Assembly: GCA_027482185.1 (NCBI GenBank)
Contig: JAIXWF010000016.1
Span: forward strand, 1 to 64,000
DNA length: 64,000 nt
Direction of reading: 5' to 3'
Origin: Opitutaceae bacterium
GTDB taxonomy: Bacteria; Verrucomicrobiota; Verrucomicrobiia; Opitutales; Opitutaceae
A program made the translations under genes and the position numbers. How positions within the stretch are numbered: position 1 is the stretch's first letter; every line of letters begins with the position of its first letter. The notes under the pieces were generated by a model. It saw only the letters and a program-made list of their open reading frames with translations, was not told the origin of the DNA and searched no databases. Positions 8,800-17,434 of this stretch are shown piece by piece.

Positions 8800-11700
8800 T
8801 CATTTGGTCAGGGATTCGTCGAGGTTGAGGACTTGGCTCGCAACGAGCGTCCAGGCGGCGAGTTCGGGCGCCGGCAATTTCGGGTCCACCGGGGATTGGC
8901 CGACCGAGAGGAGCTGTTTCGCCGCGGCGGGATCGCGGCCGTAAGTGGCGAGGGCGGCGTCGAGCGTGCGTTTCACCACGGCGCGTTCCGGCGCTGCGAA
9001 GGTGCGGCCGAGCAGGCGCAGGGCCACGTGGTCGAGACGCGCGTCGAAGGTCGCCGCCGCGCGCAGGGCGCCCGCCGCCAATTGCCGCGAGGCCTCGACG
9101 AAGAGCGGTTCGTTCAGCGTCACGAGAGCCTGGAGCGGAGTGTTGGTGCGGTCGCGGCGCACGCAGGCGGTCTCGCGCGTGGGGGCGTTGAGCAACTCCA
9201 TCGCGGGCGGCGCAGCGGTGCGTTTCCAAAGCGTGTAGAGGGAACGCCGATACAAGTTCTCTCCCGAATCGGTCCGGTAGAAGCGCGTGGTCGATTCCTT
9301 CATCGCGACGTCCTCCCAAATGCCGTCGGGCTGATAGGGCCGCACCGAGCGGCCGCCGACCTTGGCGGCGAGCAGGCCGGACACCGCGAGCGCCTGGTCG
9401 CGCAGTTGCTCGGCATCGAGCCGGTGCCGCGGACCGCGGGCGAGCAGGCGGTTGTCGGGATCGCGTTCGAGCAAGGCCGGCGAAACCGCCGCGGCCTGCC
9501 GGTAGGTCGCGCTCGTCACCATCAGCCGCACGAGCCGGCGGAAGTCCCAGCCGGATTCGCGGAACTCGACCGCAAGCCAGTCGAGCAGGCGCGGATGGGA
9601 GGGATGGCTGCCCATGATGCCGAAATCGCCCGACGATTCCACGATCCCGGTGCCGAAGAGGTGCTGCCAGGCGCGGTTCACCGTGACGCGGGCCGTGAGC
9701 GGATTCTCCGGCGCAACGAGCCATTGGGCCAACGCGAGCCGGTTGCGGGGCAGGCCCTCGGGCAAGGGCGGCAGCGCGGCCGGGGTGTTGGCGCCGACCT
9801 TTTCGCCGGGCTGGGAGTATTCGCCGCGGGCAAGGATGTGCGCGGCCGGCTCCCCTTCCTTCTTTTCCTCCATCACCAACGTGAGACCGCCGCGGGCGCG
9901 CAACGTGTCTTCCTGCGCCAGCAGCCCGTCGAGCGTCGCCGCCAGTTTCAGTGCCGCCGGATCGACAGCCTCGAGGTAATGCGCCCGGAGCAATTTCTTC
10001 TGCGCGGCCGTGCGCGACGCTGCCGGCGTTTCCAGCGCGGCGAAGGTTTCGAGCGCATCGGCGATATCCTTCGCGTCGTTGGCGAAGAAGCCGCGGTTGT
10101 GCACGCGCACCTCCTGTACCCAGACGGCGCCGCCGCCGAGGGCCTTGCCGGGGCCGCCGCCGGCCGCGGTCCGCGCGCCGAGGCGCAGCGGAGCCGTGGG
10201 CACGATGTCCGCCGGCAGGTGCGCGGAGACGCCCGAATTCACCGCGGAGCGGCCGTCGACGAAGACCTCGATGGTGCGACTGCGGATCGAAGCCGTGTCG
10301 AAACTCAGCAGCACGTGGTGCCATTTCCCGGGCGCGAGCGCGGCGCCGGCGGTGTTGCGCACCTTCACGGCGCCGGTGCCGTCGGAGACGTGCAGCCCGA
10401 CTTTGCCTTCCTCGAGGAATAGCTCCCAGCCGGGCGTCTTGGCGTCTTCGTCGAGGCAGGAGAGCAGCGTGCCCGTGGGCTTTTCGTCGACGCGGACAAA
10501 GAGCGAGAAACTCGCCGCGCCTTCGCGCGGCCAGGTCACCGGGGCGCCGAGCACGGTGTCCGCGCCGTCGAGGCGAGTGCCGCGGCCGAACGGTCCGGCG
10601 GCGGGATCCGGGGGCGGGAGCACGGGGCCGTCGGGTGCGGCGGAGGCCATCAGAATCTCGGGCACGGTCAGGGCCGCGCGCGCGCGCACGGTGCGGTCGA
10701 CGGGGGGCGCATGGAGCGTGCGGGCGATCGCGAGCCAGCGTTCGAAATCGGCGTCGGCCTCTTTGCCGCGGGCCTGCACGGCCGAGCGCACCCCTGCGAT
10801 TTCCGCCTGCAGTTTCGTCCAGGCATCGCGGTCCGTTTTCGCCGGCACGAAGAGGGTCGGCGGCGTGTCGTGCCGGTTGCCGTCCATCGCGGGCATGGTG
10901 TTGTGGCGGAAGAAGGCCGCGAGGGAGTAGAAGTCGCGCTGCGAGACGGGATCGAATTTGTGGTCGTGGCAGGACGCGCAGCCGGTCGTGAGGCCAAGCC
11001 AGACGGTCGAAAGCGTTTCCACCCGATCCTTCGCGTAGATGGCCTCGTACTCCTCGGCGATGGCGCCGCCTTCGCTCGTGGTGGGCAGGCAGCGGTTGAA
11101 GCCGGAAGCGACTTTTTGCTCGAGGGTGGCGTTGGGCAGCAGGTCGCCGGCGACCTGTTCGATCGTGAAGCGGTCGAAGGGCAGGTTCTGCCGGTAGGCG
11201 TCGATGACCCAATCGCGGTACGGCCAGATCGAACGGTAATTGTCGATGTGGATGCCGTGCGTGTCGGCATAACGCACCGCATCGAGCCAATGCCGCGCGA
11301 AGTGTTCGGCGGAGGCGTCGGTCGCGAGCATGCGGTCGACGGCGCGCTCGTAGGCGTCGGGGGCCCGGTCGGCGAGAAACGCCTTCAGGTCCGCGGGCGT
11401 GGGCGGCAGGCCGGTGAGATCGAGAGCGGCGCGGCGCAGCAGGCGGGCGCGATCTTCCTCGGGCGCGGGCTTGAGGCCCGCCGCCGCGAGCTGCTCGACC
11501 ACGAAGGCGTCGATGGGATTGCGGATCGCGGATTTCGGTTCGCGGATTTCCGGGACGGCGGGGCGTTTCGGGGCGACGAAGGCCCAGTGCGGTTCGTACG
11601 CGGCGCCTTCGGCGATCCAGCGTTTGAGCAGCGCGATTTCCGCCGGTTTCAACGTCTTGTGCGCCTCGGGCGGCGGCATGCGCTCGTCCTCGTCGGTGGA

Positions 11701-11988
11701 GAGAATGCGTTCGATGACCGGGCTGACGTCCGGCTTGCCGGGCACGATGGCCGGTTCATGCGTGCCGCGTTGGGCGACGGCGTCCTCGCCGCGGTCGAGC
11801 CGGAGCTTGGCCTTGCGGGTGCCGGAATCGGGTCCGTGGCAATGGAAACAGTACTCCGCGAGGATGGGCTGGATGTGCTCGTTGTAACTGAGCTTGGCGG
11901 ACGCGGCGGATGCGGACGCGGCGCGGCCGGAAGCGGCAAGGGAAACGGCGCAGACGACAAGACCGAGGCGCAAAGGGGAAAAAGCCAT
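8800..11988 (-). CDS. PSCyt1/DUF1549/LamG/DUF1553 protein
   Basis: Secreted protein of 1062 residues, about 225 longer than its neighbour because a LamG/concanavalin-like domain (about 485-650, with PGKWHHVLLSFDT) is inserted between DUF1549 and DUF1553. N-terminal cytochrome motif CFHCH at 47-51 with MPPPEAHKTL; second CxxCH (GCASCHDHKFDP) in DUF1549. The LamG insert suggests carbohydrate binding. Start ATG 11988 gives a good signal peptide. An odd segment at about residues 146-157 (PEIREPKSAIRNP), in the linker before DUF1549, is encoded by five in-phase heptamers of the intergenic repeat family (11518-11552). Function unknown; partner of the DUF1501 gene downstream. Confidence 0.9.
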   Translation of the reverse strand: MAFSPLRLGLVVCAVSLAASGRAASASAASAKLSYNEHIQPILAEYCFHCHGPDSGTRKAKLRLDRGEDAVAQRGTHEPAIVPGKPDVSPVIERILSTDEDERMPPPEAHKTLKPAEIALLKRWIAEGAAYEPHWAFVAPKRPAVPEIREPKSAIRNPIDAFVVEQLAAAGLKPAPEEDRARLLRRAALDLTGLPPTPADLKAFLADRAPDAYERAVDRMLATDASAEHFARHWLDAVRYADTHGIHIDNYRSIWPYRDWVIDAYRQNLPFDRFTIEQVAGDLLPNATLEQKVASGFNRCLPTTSEGGAIAEEYEAIYAKDRVETLSTVWLGLTTGCASCHDHKFDPVSQRDFYSLAAFFRHNTMPAMDGNRHDTPPTLFVPAKTDRDAWTKLQAEIAGVRSAVQARGKEADADFERWLAIARTLHAPPVDRTVRARAALTVPEILMASAAPDGPVLPPPDPAAGPFGRGTRLDGADTVLGAPVTWPREGAASFSLFVRVDEKPTGTLLSCLDEDAKTPGWELFLEEGKVGLHVSDGTGAVKVRNTAGAALAPGKWHHVLLSFDTASIRSRTIEVFVDGRSAVNSGVSAHLPADIVPTAPLRLGARTAAGGGPGKALGGGAVWVQEVRVHNRGFFANDAKDIADALETFAALETPAASRTAAQKKLLRAHYLEAVDPAALKLAATLDGLLAQEDTLRARGGLTLVMEEKKEGEPAAHILARGEYSQPGEKVGANTPAALPPLPEGLPRNRLALAQWLVAPENPLTARVTVNRAWQHLFGTGIVESSGDFGIMGSHPSHPRLLDWLAVEFRESGWDFRRLVRLMVTSATYRQAAAVSPALLERDPDNRLLARGPRHRLDAEQLRDQALAVSGLLAAKVGGRSVRPYQPDGIWEDVAMKESTTRFYRTDSGENLYRRSLYTLWKRTAAPPAMELLNAPTRETACVRRDRTNTPLQALVTLNEPLFVEASRQLAAGALRAAATFDARLDHVALRLLGRTFAAPERAVVKRTLDAALATYGRDPAAAKQLLSVGQSPVDPKLPAPELAAWTLVASQVLNLDESLTK
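11518..11552. repeat. Heptamer array inside the DUF1553 gene (5 units)
   Basis: On the plus strand the units are ATTGCGG, ATCGCGG, then ATTTCGG, TTCGCGG and ATTTCCG, the same family as the intergenic arrays at 28760-28794 and 3145-3179. The 35 bases are read in frame on the minus strand and encode the linker PEIREPKSAIRNP between the cytochrome domain and DUF1549. They cause no frame disruption. The homologous linker of the other DUF1553 protein (PVKVAVPAGANGVD) lacks such a segment. Confidence 0.7.
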
Positions 11989-12091
11989 GGGGTGCGGACA
12001 ATTCGCGCCGAACCATAGCACGGCTCAAGCCCCGAAACTAGGATGCCCGCGGCTTTCTTTGGTCGGACTGCGCCGCCGGCGGGCCGCGCCA

Positions 12092-12113
12092 GCCGGCAAA
12101 GCGATCTGCCGGC
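12092..12113. repeat. Small hairpin, 7-bp stem
   Basis: GCCGGCA (12092-12098) and TGCCGGC (12107-12113) form a perfect 7-bp stem with an 8-base loop, directly beyond the stop codon of the FG-GAP gene (stop at 12115-12117 on the minus strand). A stem just after a stop could be a 3' processing or termination structure; there is no T tract. Confidence 0.35.
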
Positions 12114-12114
12114 G

Positions 12115-13350
12115 CTACTTCGCCGCCGACGGACCGGGATTTTCGTACCACACCACGCCGAGCCGGTCCATTTCCTCGGTCGTGAGCACGTCCGGCCAGC
12201 CGTCGCCGTTGAGATCGTGCACGGGGACGAGGTCGAACTTCGTGCCGTCCGGGCCGCCGAGATCGTGCAGCCGCCAGCCGTCCGCCCCCTGCTCCAGCCA
12301 AAGCATGCCGCGCTTCGGCCCGACGGCGGCTTCGCAGGAAACGACCAGGTCGGTGCGGCCGTCGCGGTTCAGATCCGCCGCGGTCACCGCCTTCATGGTG
12401 CCGATGTCGCCCTCAAGGGTCAGCCACTGCGCGCGCCATCCGCCCGATGCCGAACCGCGGAAAATTCCGATCCGCCGCGGCTGCACGGCGGCGATCACTT
12501 CCGGGCGGCCGTCGCCGTCGAGATCCGCAAAGTCGATGAACATCGGGTTCAGGCCCGCCGCGCCGATCGCATGTTCGCGCCACGCCGCCGGCTCGGCGAC
12601 GCGCTCGCGGCCGGGATTCTCCAGCCAACCGATTCCGCTGCGCGGCTCCCGGCGGTCGGAAAACAGAATGTCGCGGTCGCCGTCGCCATCCAGGTCGGCC
12701 GCGAAGACCGACATGATCCAGCCCGCCGGCCGCAGCACATGGTGCCGCCACGCCCCGAGGTCGCGCGGCGTCGCCGGCGCTTCGAGCCAGCCGACGGTCG
12801 CGCCCTGGGTTTTCGAGGCCACGACGAGATCGGGACCGTGCCGGCCGTCGAGATCCGCCGGCACCACGAACATCCAGGCCTGCCGGCCCGCGGTGGCGGG
12901 AAACGCCGCCGTGCGCCACGGCCCCAGCGGATCCGCGGTCTCCGCCGTATGCACATACAAAGTACGGTCCTTCCCTTCGGTCGCGCTGATGATTTCGAAA
13001 CGACCGTCCCCGTCGAGGTCGGCCGCCACCGCATCTTCCGGCGAGGCCACCGTGCCCACCGTCGCCCGCGGCCAAGGCCGCATCAGGTCGGTGCGCGGCG
13101 GCTGCAGGTAAAGGCGCACCACCCCGCCCTCTTCCCAACCGGTCACGACATCGGGCCGGCCGTCGCGGTTCACGTCGGCCAAACGGACCCCGTCGGCCCC
13201 GATCGAGGTCGCATCGATCGCGTGGCGGCGCCAGACCGGCCGAGCCGTTTCCAAGGCGAGCGTCGCGTCTGTTTCCGGGGCGGCCCCGGCGGCCGGCAAC
13301 CCACCGATCGTCGCGAGCACCACGGTCGAAAGCACGCGGGCAAGGCGCAT
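12115..13350 (-). CDS. FG-GAP/VCBS repeat secreted protein
   Basis: Secreted protein of 411 residues made of a beta-propeller of FG-GAP repeats. Seven calcium-loop signatures of the DxDxDG type are visible, for example ADVNRDGRPDVV, ADLDGDGRFEII, ADLDGDGDRDIL and HDLNGDGWPDVL. Family members bind surfaces or other proteins; no catalytic motif is seen. I start at ATG 13350 (MRLARVLSTVVLATIGGLP, a signal peptide) rather than an in-frame TTG at 13362. It follows the sulfatase gene by 16 bases on the same strand, so it is probably in the same transcript and may help the sulfatase system recognise its substrate. Confidence 0.88.
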   Translation of the reverse strand: MRLARVLSTVVLATIGGLPAAGAAPETDATLALETARPVWRRHAIDATSIGADGVRLADVNRDGRPDVVTGWEEGGVVRLYLQPPRTDLMRPWPRATVGTVASPEDAVAADLDGDGRFEIISATEGKDRTLYVHTAETADPLGPWRTAAFPATAGRQAWMFVVPADLDGRHGPDLVVASKTQGATVGWLEAPATPRDLGAWRHHVLRPAGWIMSVFAADLDGDGDRDILFSDRREPRSGIGWLENPGRERVAEPAAWREHAIGAAGLNPMFIDFADLDGDGRPEVIAAVQPRRIGIFRGSASGGWRAQWLTLEGDIGTMKAVTAADLNRDGRTDLVVSCEAAVGPKRGMLWLEQGADGWRLHDLGGPDGTKFDLVPVHDLNGDGWPDVLTTEEMDRLGVVWYENPGPSAAK

Positions 13351-13366
13351 GACGCGGGTCAAACCG

Positions 13367-14875
13367 TCACTTGGCCGGCGTATCCAGGGCCCGGATCGGC
13401 CAGAGTTTCGACGGCGTGTGCTGGGCCGCCATCAACGCGGTGAGGCGGGCGACGACGTCGGGATGCGCGGCGGCGACGTTGCGGGTTTCCGCCGGATCGT
13501 CGGCAAGATTGTAGAGTTCGACCGGCCCCGGCGCTTTCGAGGCGGCCCGCGGCCGCGGATTCAGATTGGTGCGGATCGCCTTCCAGTCGCCGACGCGGAT
13601 CGCCTGCTGGCCGTCGTAGCCGGGCGATTCGCGGTAAAGGAAGGGCCGCTCCGGCTGCGTCCGGCCGAGCAAGGTCGGCGCGAAACTGATCCCGTCGATC
13701 CCCGCGGGCGCGGCGTCGGGCGCGCCGGCCAATTCGGCGAGCGTCGGCAGCCAGTCTTCGAAACCGGTGACGCGCGCGCTGACGGACCCGGCGGCGATCT
13801 TCCCGGGCCAACGCACGATGCTGGGCACGCGGAAGCCGCCTTCGTAGTACGAACCTTTGCGGCCGCGGAGACCGGCGGCGCTGTCGAAGAACTCGGTATC
13901 CGTGCCGCCGAGACGGCCGTAGAGGGGGCCGTTGTCGGAGGTGAAGACGACGATCGTGTTTTCGCGCAGCCCGAGTTCGTCGAGCAGCGCGAGCAGTTTG
14001 CCGATTTCGCGGTCGAGCCGCGTCACCATGGCGGCATAGGCGGCGCGGGGCGTAGGGTGCGGGAGGTAGCCGCGGTCGCCGAGGTAGGGCTCTTCGGGAA
14101 ACGCGCCCGCGTACTCGGCGAGGGAATCCTCCGGGACCTGCAGCGCGAGGTGCGGCACCGTCGTCGGGTAGTAGAGAAAGAACGGACGCTCGCGGTGGGC
14201 GCGCACGAAACGTTCGGCCTCCGCGTGGATGAGGTCGGGCGCGTAGTCGGGGCCGGAGAACGCAGCGTAGCTCTCGCGTTTGGCCGGGTCGGCTTCGGCC
14301 GGGAGTTTCTGGTGCGCGGAGAATTTCGGGTTCCGCAACGGGACGCGCTCGCGGTCGCTCCAGAGCGAAACGGGGTAGAAGTTGTGCGCCACCGCCTGGT
14401 CGTTGTAGCCGAAGAAACGGTCGAAGCCCTGCGCGAGCGGATCGCCGGTGCTGCCGACGGCGCCGAGGCCCCATTTGCCGAAGCCGCCGTTGACGTAGCC
14501 GAGGCGCTTCAGCGTCGCCGGCAACTTGAGTTCGCCCGGCGGCACCGGCTCTTGGCCCTCGCCGCCGCCGCTGCCCGGGATGCCGACGCCGCCGCGGTTC
14601 TCGCGGATGTAGGCGTGGCCCGGATGCAGGCCGGTCATCAGGACGCAGCGCGCGGGGGCGCAGACATTGTGGCCCGAGTAGGCCTGCGTGAAACGCATGC
14701 CTTCCTTCGCCAGCCGGTCGAGGTGGGGCGTGCGGATCTTCTTCTGGCCGTACGCGCCGAGGTCGCCGTAGCCGAGATCGTCGGCGAGCAGGAAGACGAT
14801 GTTGGGGCGGCGCTCCGCGGCGTTCGCGCCGACGGCGCAAACCACCGCGAGCAAACACAGCAGGAACCGCGGCAT
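13367..14875 (-). CDS. Type I (formylglycine-dependent) sulfatase
   Basis: Secreted arylsulfatase-family hydrolase, 502 residues, cleaving sulfate esters, probably on a polysaccharide. After a signal peptide (1-20) the metal-binding aspartates ADD (31-33) and the catalytic signature C72-A-P-A-R76, followed by MTG, are present. Cys72 would be converted to formylglycine by a sulfatase-modifying enzyme, which is not encoded in this window. The C-x-P-A-R form is the common variant of C-x-P-S-R. Other family blocks include VFTSDNGPLYG and GLRGRKGSYYEGG. The gene sits 19 bases after an NHL-repeat gene and 16 before an FG-GAP gene on the same strand, consistent with one operon. Confidence 0.94.
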   Translation of the reverse strand: MPRFLLCLLAVVCAVGANAAERRPNIVFLLADDLGYGDLGAYGQKKIRTPHLDRLAKEGMRFTQAYSGHNVCAPARCVLMTGLHPGHAYIRENRGGVGIPGSGGGEGQEPVPPGELKLPATLKRLGYVNGGFGKWGLGAVGSTGDPLAQGFDRFFGYNDQAVAHNFYPVSLWSDRERVPLRNPKFSAHQKLPAEADPAKRESYAAFSGPDYAPDLIHAEAERFVRAHRERPFFLYYPTTVPHLALQVPEDSLAEYAGAFPEEPYLGDRGYLPHPTPRAAYAAMVTRLDREIGKLLALLDELGLRENTIVVFTSDNGPLYGRLGGTDTEFFDSAAGLRGRKGSYYEGGFRVPSIVRWPGKIAAGSVSARVTGFEDWLPTLAELAGAPDAAPAGIDGISFAPTLLGRTQPERPFLYRESPGYDGQQAIRVGDWKAIRTNLNPRPRAASKAPGPVELYNLADDPAETRNVAAAHPDVVARLTALMAAQHTPSKLWPIRALDTPAK

Positions 14876-14894
14876 GGGCGGGCGCGGGGATCGC

Positions 14895-15965
14895 TTACTT
14901 CTTCGCCAGCTTCAGCTTCGTGAACCGGCCCGAGAAGTTCCAATCCTGCACGAAGAGGTTGCCGTCTTTGTCGAAGGTGAGGCCGTGCGGCGCGATGAAG
15001 ATGCCGTCCTGCCAGAACTGCGGCTCCAGCTTGAACGCGGCCCACTGCTTCTGGTCGGGATTGTCGCCGAGGGTGGAGACGATCTTGCCGGCCTTGTCGA
15101 CGATGACGACGCGGCCCTCGAGCTCGGCCACCGCGGCGACGTCGCCGCGGATCGAGATCGCGCAGGGACGGCGCAGGCCGGTGGTGGTGACGCCGAGCCA
15201 CTTGCCCTCGAGGTCGAGGTGCACGAGGCGGCGGTTTTCGCGGTCGGCGACGAGCAGGCGCGGCGCGCCGAAACGGTTGTCCAGCGAGATGCCGTGGCAG
15301 GTGCGGAACTGGCCCTCGCCCTCGCCGCGGGTGCCGATCGTCTTCTGGTATTTCTGGTCGGCGCCGAAGACATGGATGACGCTGGCGCCGTAACCGTCGG
15401 CCACATACACGCGGCCGTCGGGCCCGACCGCCACGCCCGTCGGGGCGAAGTTCGCGGGCTTCTTCTTCGGGTCCTCGGGTTGGTTGTAGAAACCGCTTTC
15501 GACGGGCTTCTTGATTTCCCAGACAACCTTCCCGTCGAGCCCGACCTTCACGACCTTGCCCGCCTTGTTGAGCGCGCCGTAGATGAACTCTTTGCCGTTC
15601 TCCTCGCGGATCGTCAGGCCGTGGAGATTCGTCAGCTCGGGCGCCATGGTGCGGAGCAGTTTGCCGTCGGCGCCGAAGACAAAGATGCCCTCGGGACCGT
15701 CGGAGCTCATGTAGATGTGGCCCGCGCGGTCGACGACGGCGCCGCCGTGGGTGGAGCCGTAGCCTTTGCCCGCGGGCAATTTGGCCCAGCCCGTCTCGAC
15801 CATGAAGGTCCACGCGCCCTGGCCCAGCGGGGCCGCGGGCAACGGCGCCGCCGCGACCTGCCCGAGGGGCAGCGCGAAATCGGTGTGGGCGACGAGCGCA
15901 GCCGGGAACAGACCGGCCAACGCAAACGTGCCGGAAACGGTGAGGAAGCGACGGGACAGGGCCAT
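14895..15965 (-). CDS. NHL-repeat beta-propeller secreted protein
   Basis: Secreted six-bladed NHL-type propeller of 356 residues. The leader (RRFLTVSGTFALAGLFPAAL, about 5-24) is Sec or Tat-like. NHL motifs include GVAVGPDGRVYVADGYGASV near residue 175 and PHGLTFDKDGNLFVQDWN near 325. Related proteins include the peptidyl-hydroxyglycine lyase family, but I see no firm basis for giving this one an enzymatic activity. It lies between the M14 carboxypeptidase gene (134 bases upstream) and the sulfatase (19 bases downstream). Confidence 0.82.
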   Translation of the reverse strand: MALSRRFLTVSGTFALAGLFPAALVAHTDFALPLGQVAAAPLPAAPLGQGAWTFMVETGWAKLPAGKGYGSTHGGAVVDRAGHIYMSSDGPEGIFVFGADGKLLRTMAPELTNLHGLTIREENGKEFIYGALNKAGKVVKVGLDGKVVWEIKKPVESGFYNQPEDPKKKPANFAPTGVAVGPDGRVYVADGYGASVIHVFGADQKYQKTIGTRGEGEGQFRTCHGISLDNRFGAPRLLVADRENRRLVHLDLEGKWLGVTTTGLRRPCAISIRGDVAAVAELEGRVVIVDKAGKIVSTLGDNPDQKQWAAFKLEPQFWQDGIFIAPHGLTFDKDGNLFVQDWNFSGRFTKLKLAKK

Positions 15966-16099
15966 GGCGAAGGATGCGGAAACGGGGATTGAAACGGAGG
16001 GGAAGGGGTTGCCCGCGGTCCGGCGGCGGAAACCGACGCGACCGAGAACGCGAACGTCATTCGCCAAACGCGGCCCGCTGTCGATGCAAACCTGCGGGT

Positions 16100-17344
16100 T
16101 CAGCGGCCGGAAAAATACTCGGCAAACACCGCCGGCAACGCCGCGCCGAACTCTTCCCAATCGGCACCGAGCGGCGGCCGCTTTTTCCCGGCGATCCAAT
16201 GCGCGTTGAATTCCAGCACGGCGGCCGGGATGCCGAAACGCTCGAGCCAACCGTCGCCCAACGTGCCGGGATTCCGGAACGTGCTGCCCGTGCTGCCTTC
16301 GGTGAACCAGGTGTGCTTGCGCAGCAGCGCCTCGAAGCGCGTCATGTTTTCCAGATACGCCGCCAGGCCGGGCACCTCGGGCCGGCTCACGTGCAGCCGG
16401 CCGGAATTGTCGTTGTGCAGTTCGAGCGCGAAGTGCGGCCGCAAACCCCGCGCCGCCGTCGCCGCGAGCCATTGCTCGAGCGCGTGGTTCTCCGGCGCCA
16501 GGTCCGCCGGCGCGGGCCGGTCCCAGCCGCGGTTCAAATCGACGCCGCGCAGATTGAAACGGGTGCGGCCGAGCGCGACGCCGTCCTTGTTCGCCATCGG
16601 CAGGAAGTAGAAGCAGATCTCGCCGGGACCGGGGGCGCCGGTCGCCGGCGGCGCGGCGAGCAACGCCCGCGCGAGCCCCTGCAACACCCAGTTGCCGCCC
16701 GGTTCCCAGGGATGCGCGCGGGCGCGCAGGAAAACCCGGTGCGGCGCCGTCTCGCGCCCGATGCGCACGATCTCGAGCGGCCGGCCCGCGACGGTGCGGC
16801 CGATTTCCGCGACCGCCACGCGCGGGTCGCGGCGCAGGCCGGCGAGCCACGTATCCAGATCGCTGACGCGGTACGGTTCGATGCGGGCGACGTGCAGCAC
16901 GCCGCCTGCGCCGACCGCCAGCCGCAGCCGGACCCGGTCGGGCCCGAGGTACTCGGCGGGCACGTGCCGCCAGACGCGGCCGTCGTCGGAGACGACGCAC
17001 GCCGTGCGCGCGTCGATCGGGGAGCCGCGACGGCCGTTCCACACGTTGTCGAAGTTGCGCAGTTCGAGCACGTGCGCTGAGCCCGGCGCGGCCTCGAGGC
17101 GGAAATGCCAGTGGCCGGCCGCGCGGTTGGGCGACGCGCGCTCGTGGTCGTAAAGGAGGGAGATGAGCACGGTGCCGTCGGCCTGCACATCCCAGTGCAG
17201 CGGCGAGGCGTTCTCGAAGCCGGTGTCGATGAAGACGAAGCCGGGCGGCGGCGGCGGGACCGGGGCCGCGGGGACGGCGGCGGTGGCGCGCAGGGCGACG
17301 GCGAAATACAACAGGGCCAACGTCAGCCGGAGAGAAGCACGCAT
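16100..17344 (-). CDS. M14 zinc carboxypeptidase, CCP-like
   Basis: Secreted metallocarboxypeptidase of 414 residues. Signal peptide 1-23. An N-terminal beta-sandwich (about 35-155), as in cytosolic-carboxypeptidase-like M14 enzymes, precedes the catalytic domain. Zinc ligands are H211-x-x-E214 (AHPWEPGGNW) and H310 (ELHNDNSG); the catalytic glutamate is E378 (VLEFNAHW); the substrate-carboxylate Asn/Arg pair is in NLRGVDLNRGW (264-274). All key residues are present, so it should be active. It is the first gene of the minus-strand run and is divergent from the phosphotriesterase-like gene, with 90 bases between their starts that must hold both promoters. Confidence 0.9.
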   Translation of the reverse strand: MRASLRLTLALLYFAVALRATAAVPAAPVPPPPPGFVFIDTGFENASPLHWDVQADGTVLISLLYDHERASPNRAAGHWHFRLEAAPGSAHVLELRNFDNVWNGRRGSPIDARTACVVSDDGRVWRHVPAEYLGPDRVRLRLAVGAGGVLHVARIEPYRVSDLDTWLAGLRRDPRVAVAEIGRTVAGRPLEIVRIGRETAPHRVFLRARAHPWEPGGNWVLQGLARALLAAPPATGAPGPGEICFYFLPMANKDGVALGRTRFNLRGVDLNRGWDRPAPADLAPENHALEQWLAATAARGLRPHFALELHNDNSGRLHVSRPEVPGLAAYLENMTRFEALLRKHTWFTEGSTGSTFRNPGTLGDGWLERFGIPAAVLEFNAHWIAGKKRPPLGADWEEFGAALPAVFAEYFSGR

Positions 17345-17434
17345 CGGGGTCCCACGACCGAAACGCGGCGCGCCGCCGCACGCAATCCCGCCGTCGCGGG
17401 TTGCAACCGGCCGCGCTCCGCCCGTTCATGCGCC

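Noticed and set aside
8726-8803. Upstream start at 8803 for the second DUF1501 protein (overlapping the previous stop)
   Set aside because: The added residues would be encoded by the inverted repeat 8735-8796 and not by conserved sequence; there is no ribosome site.
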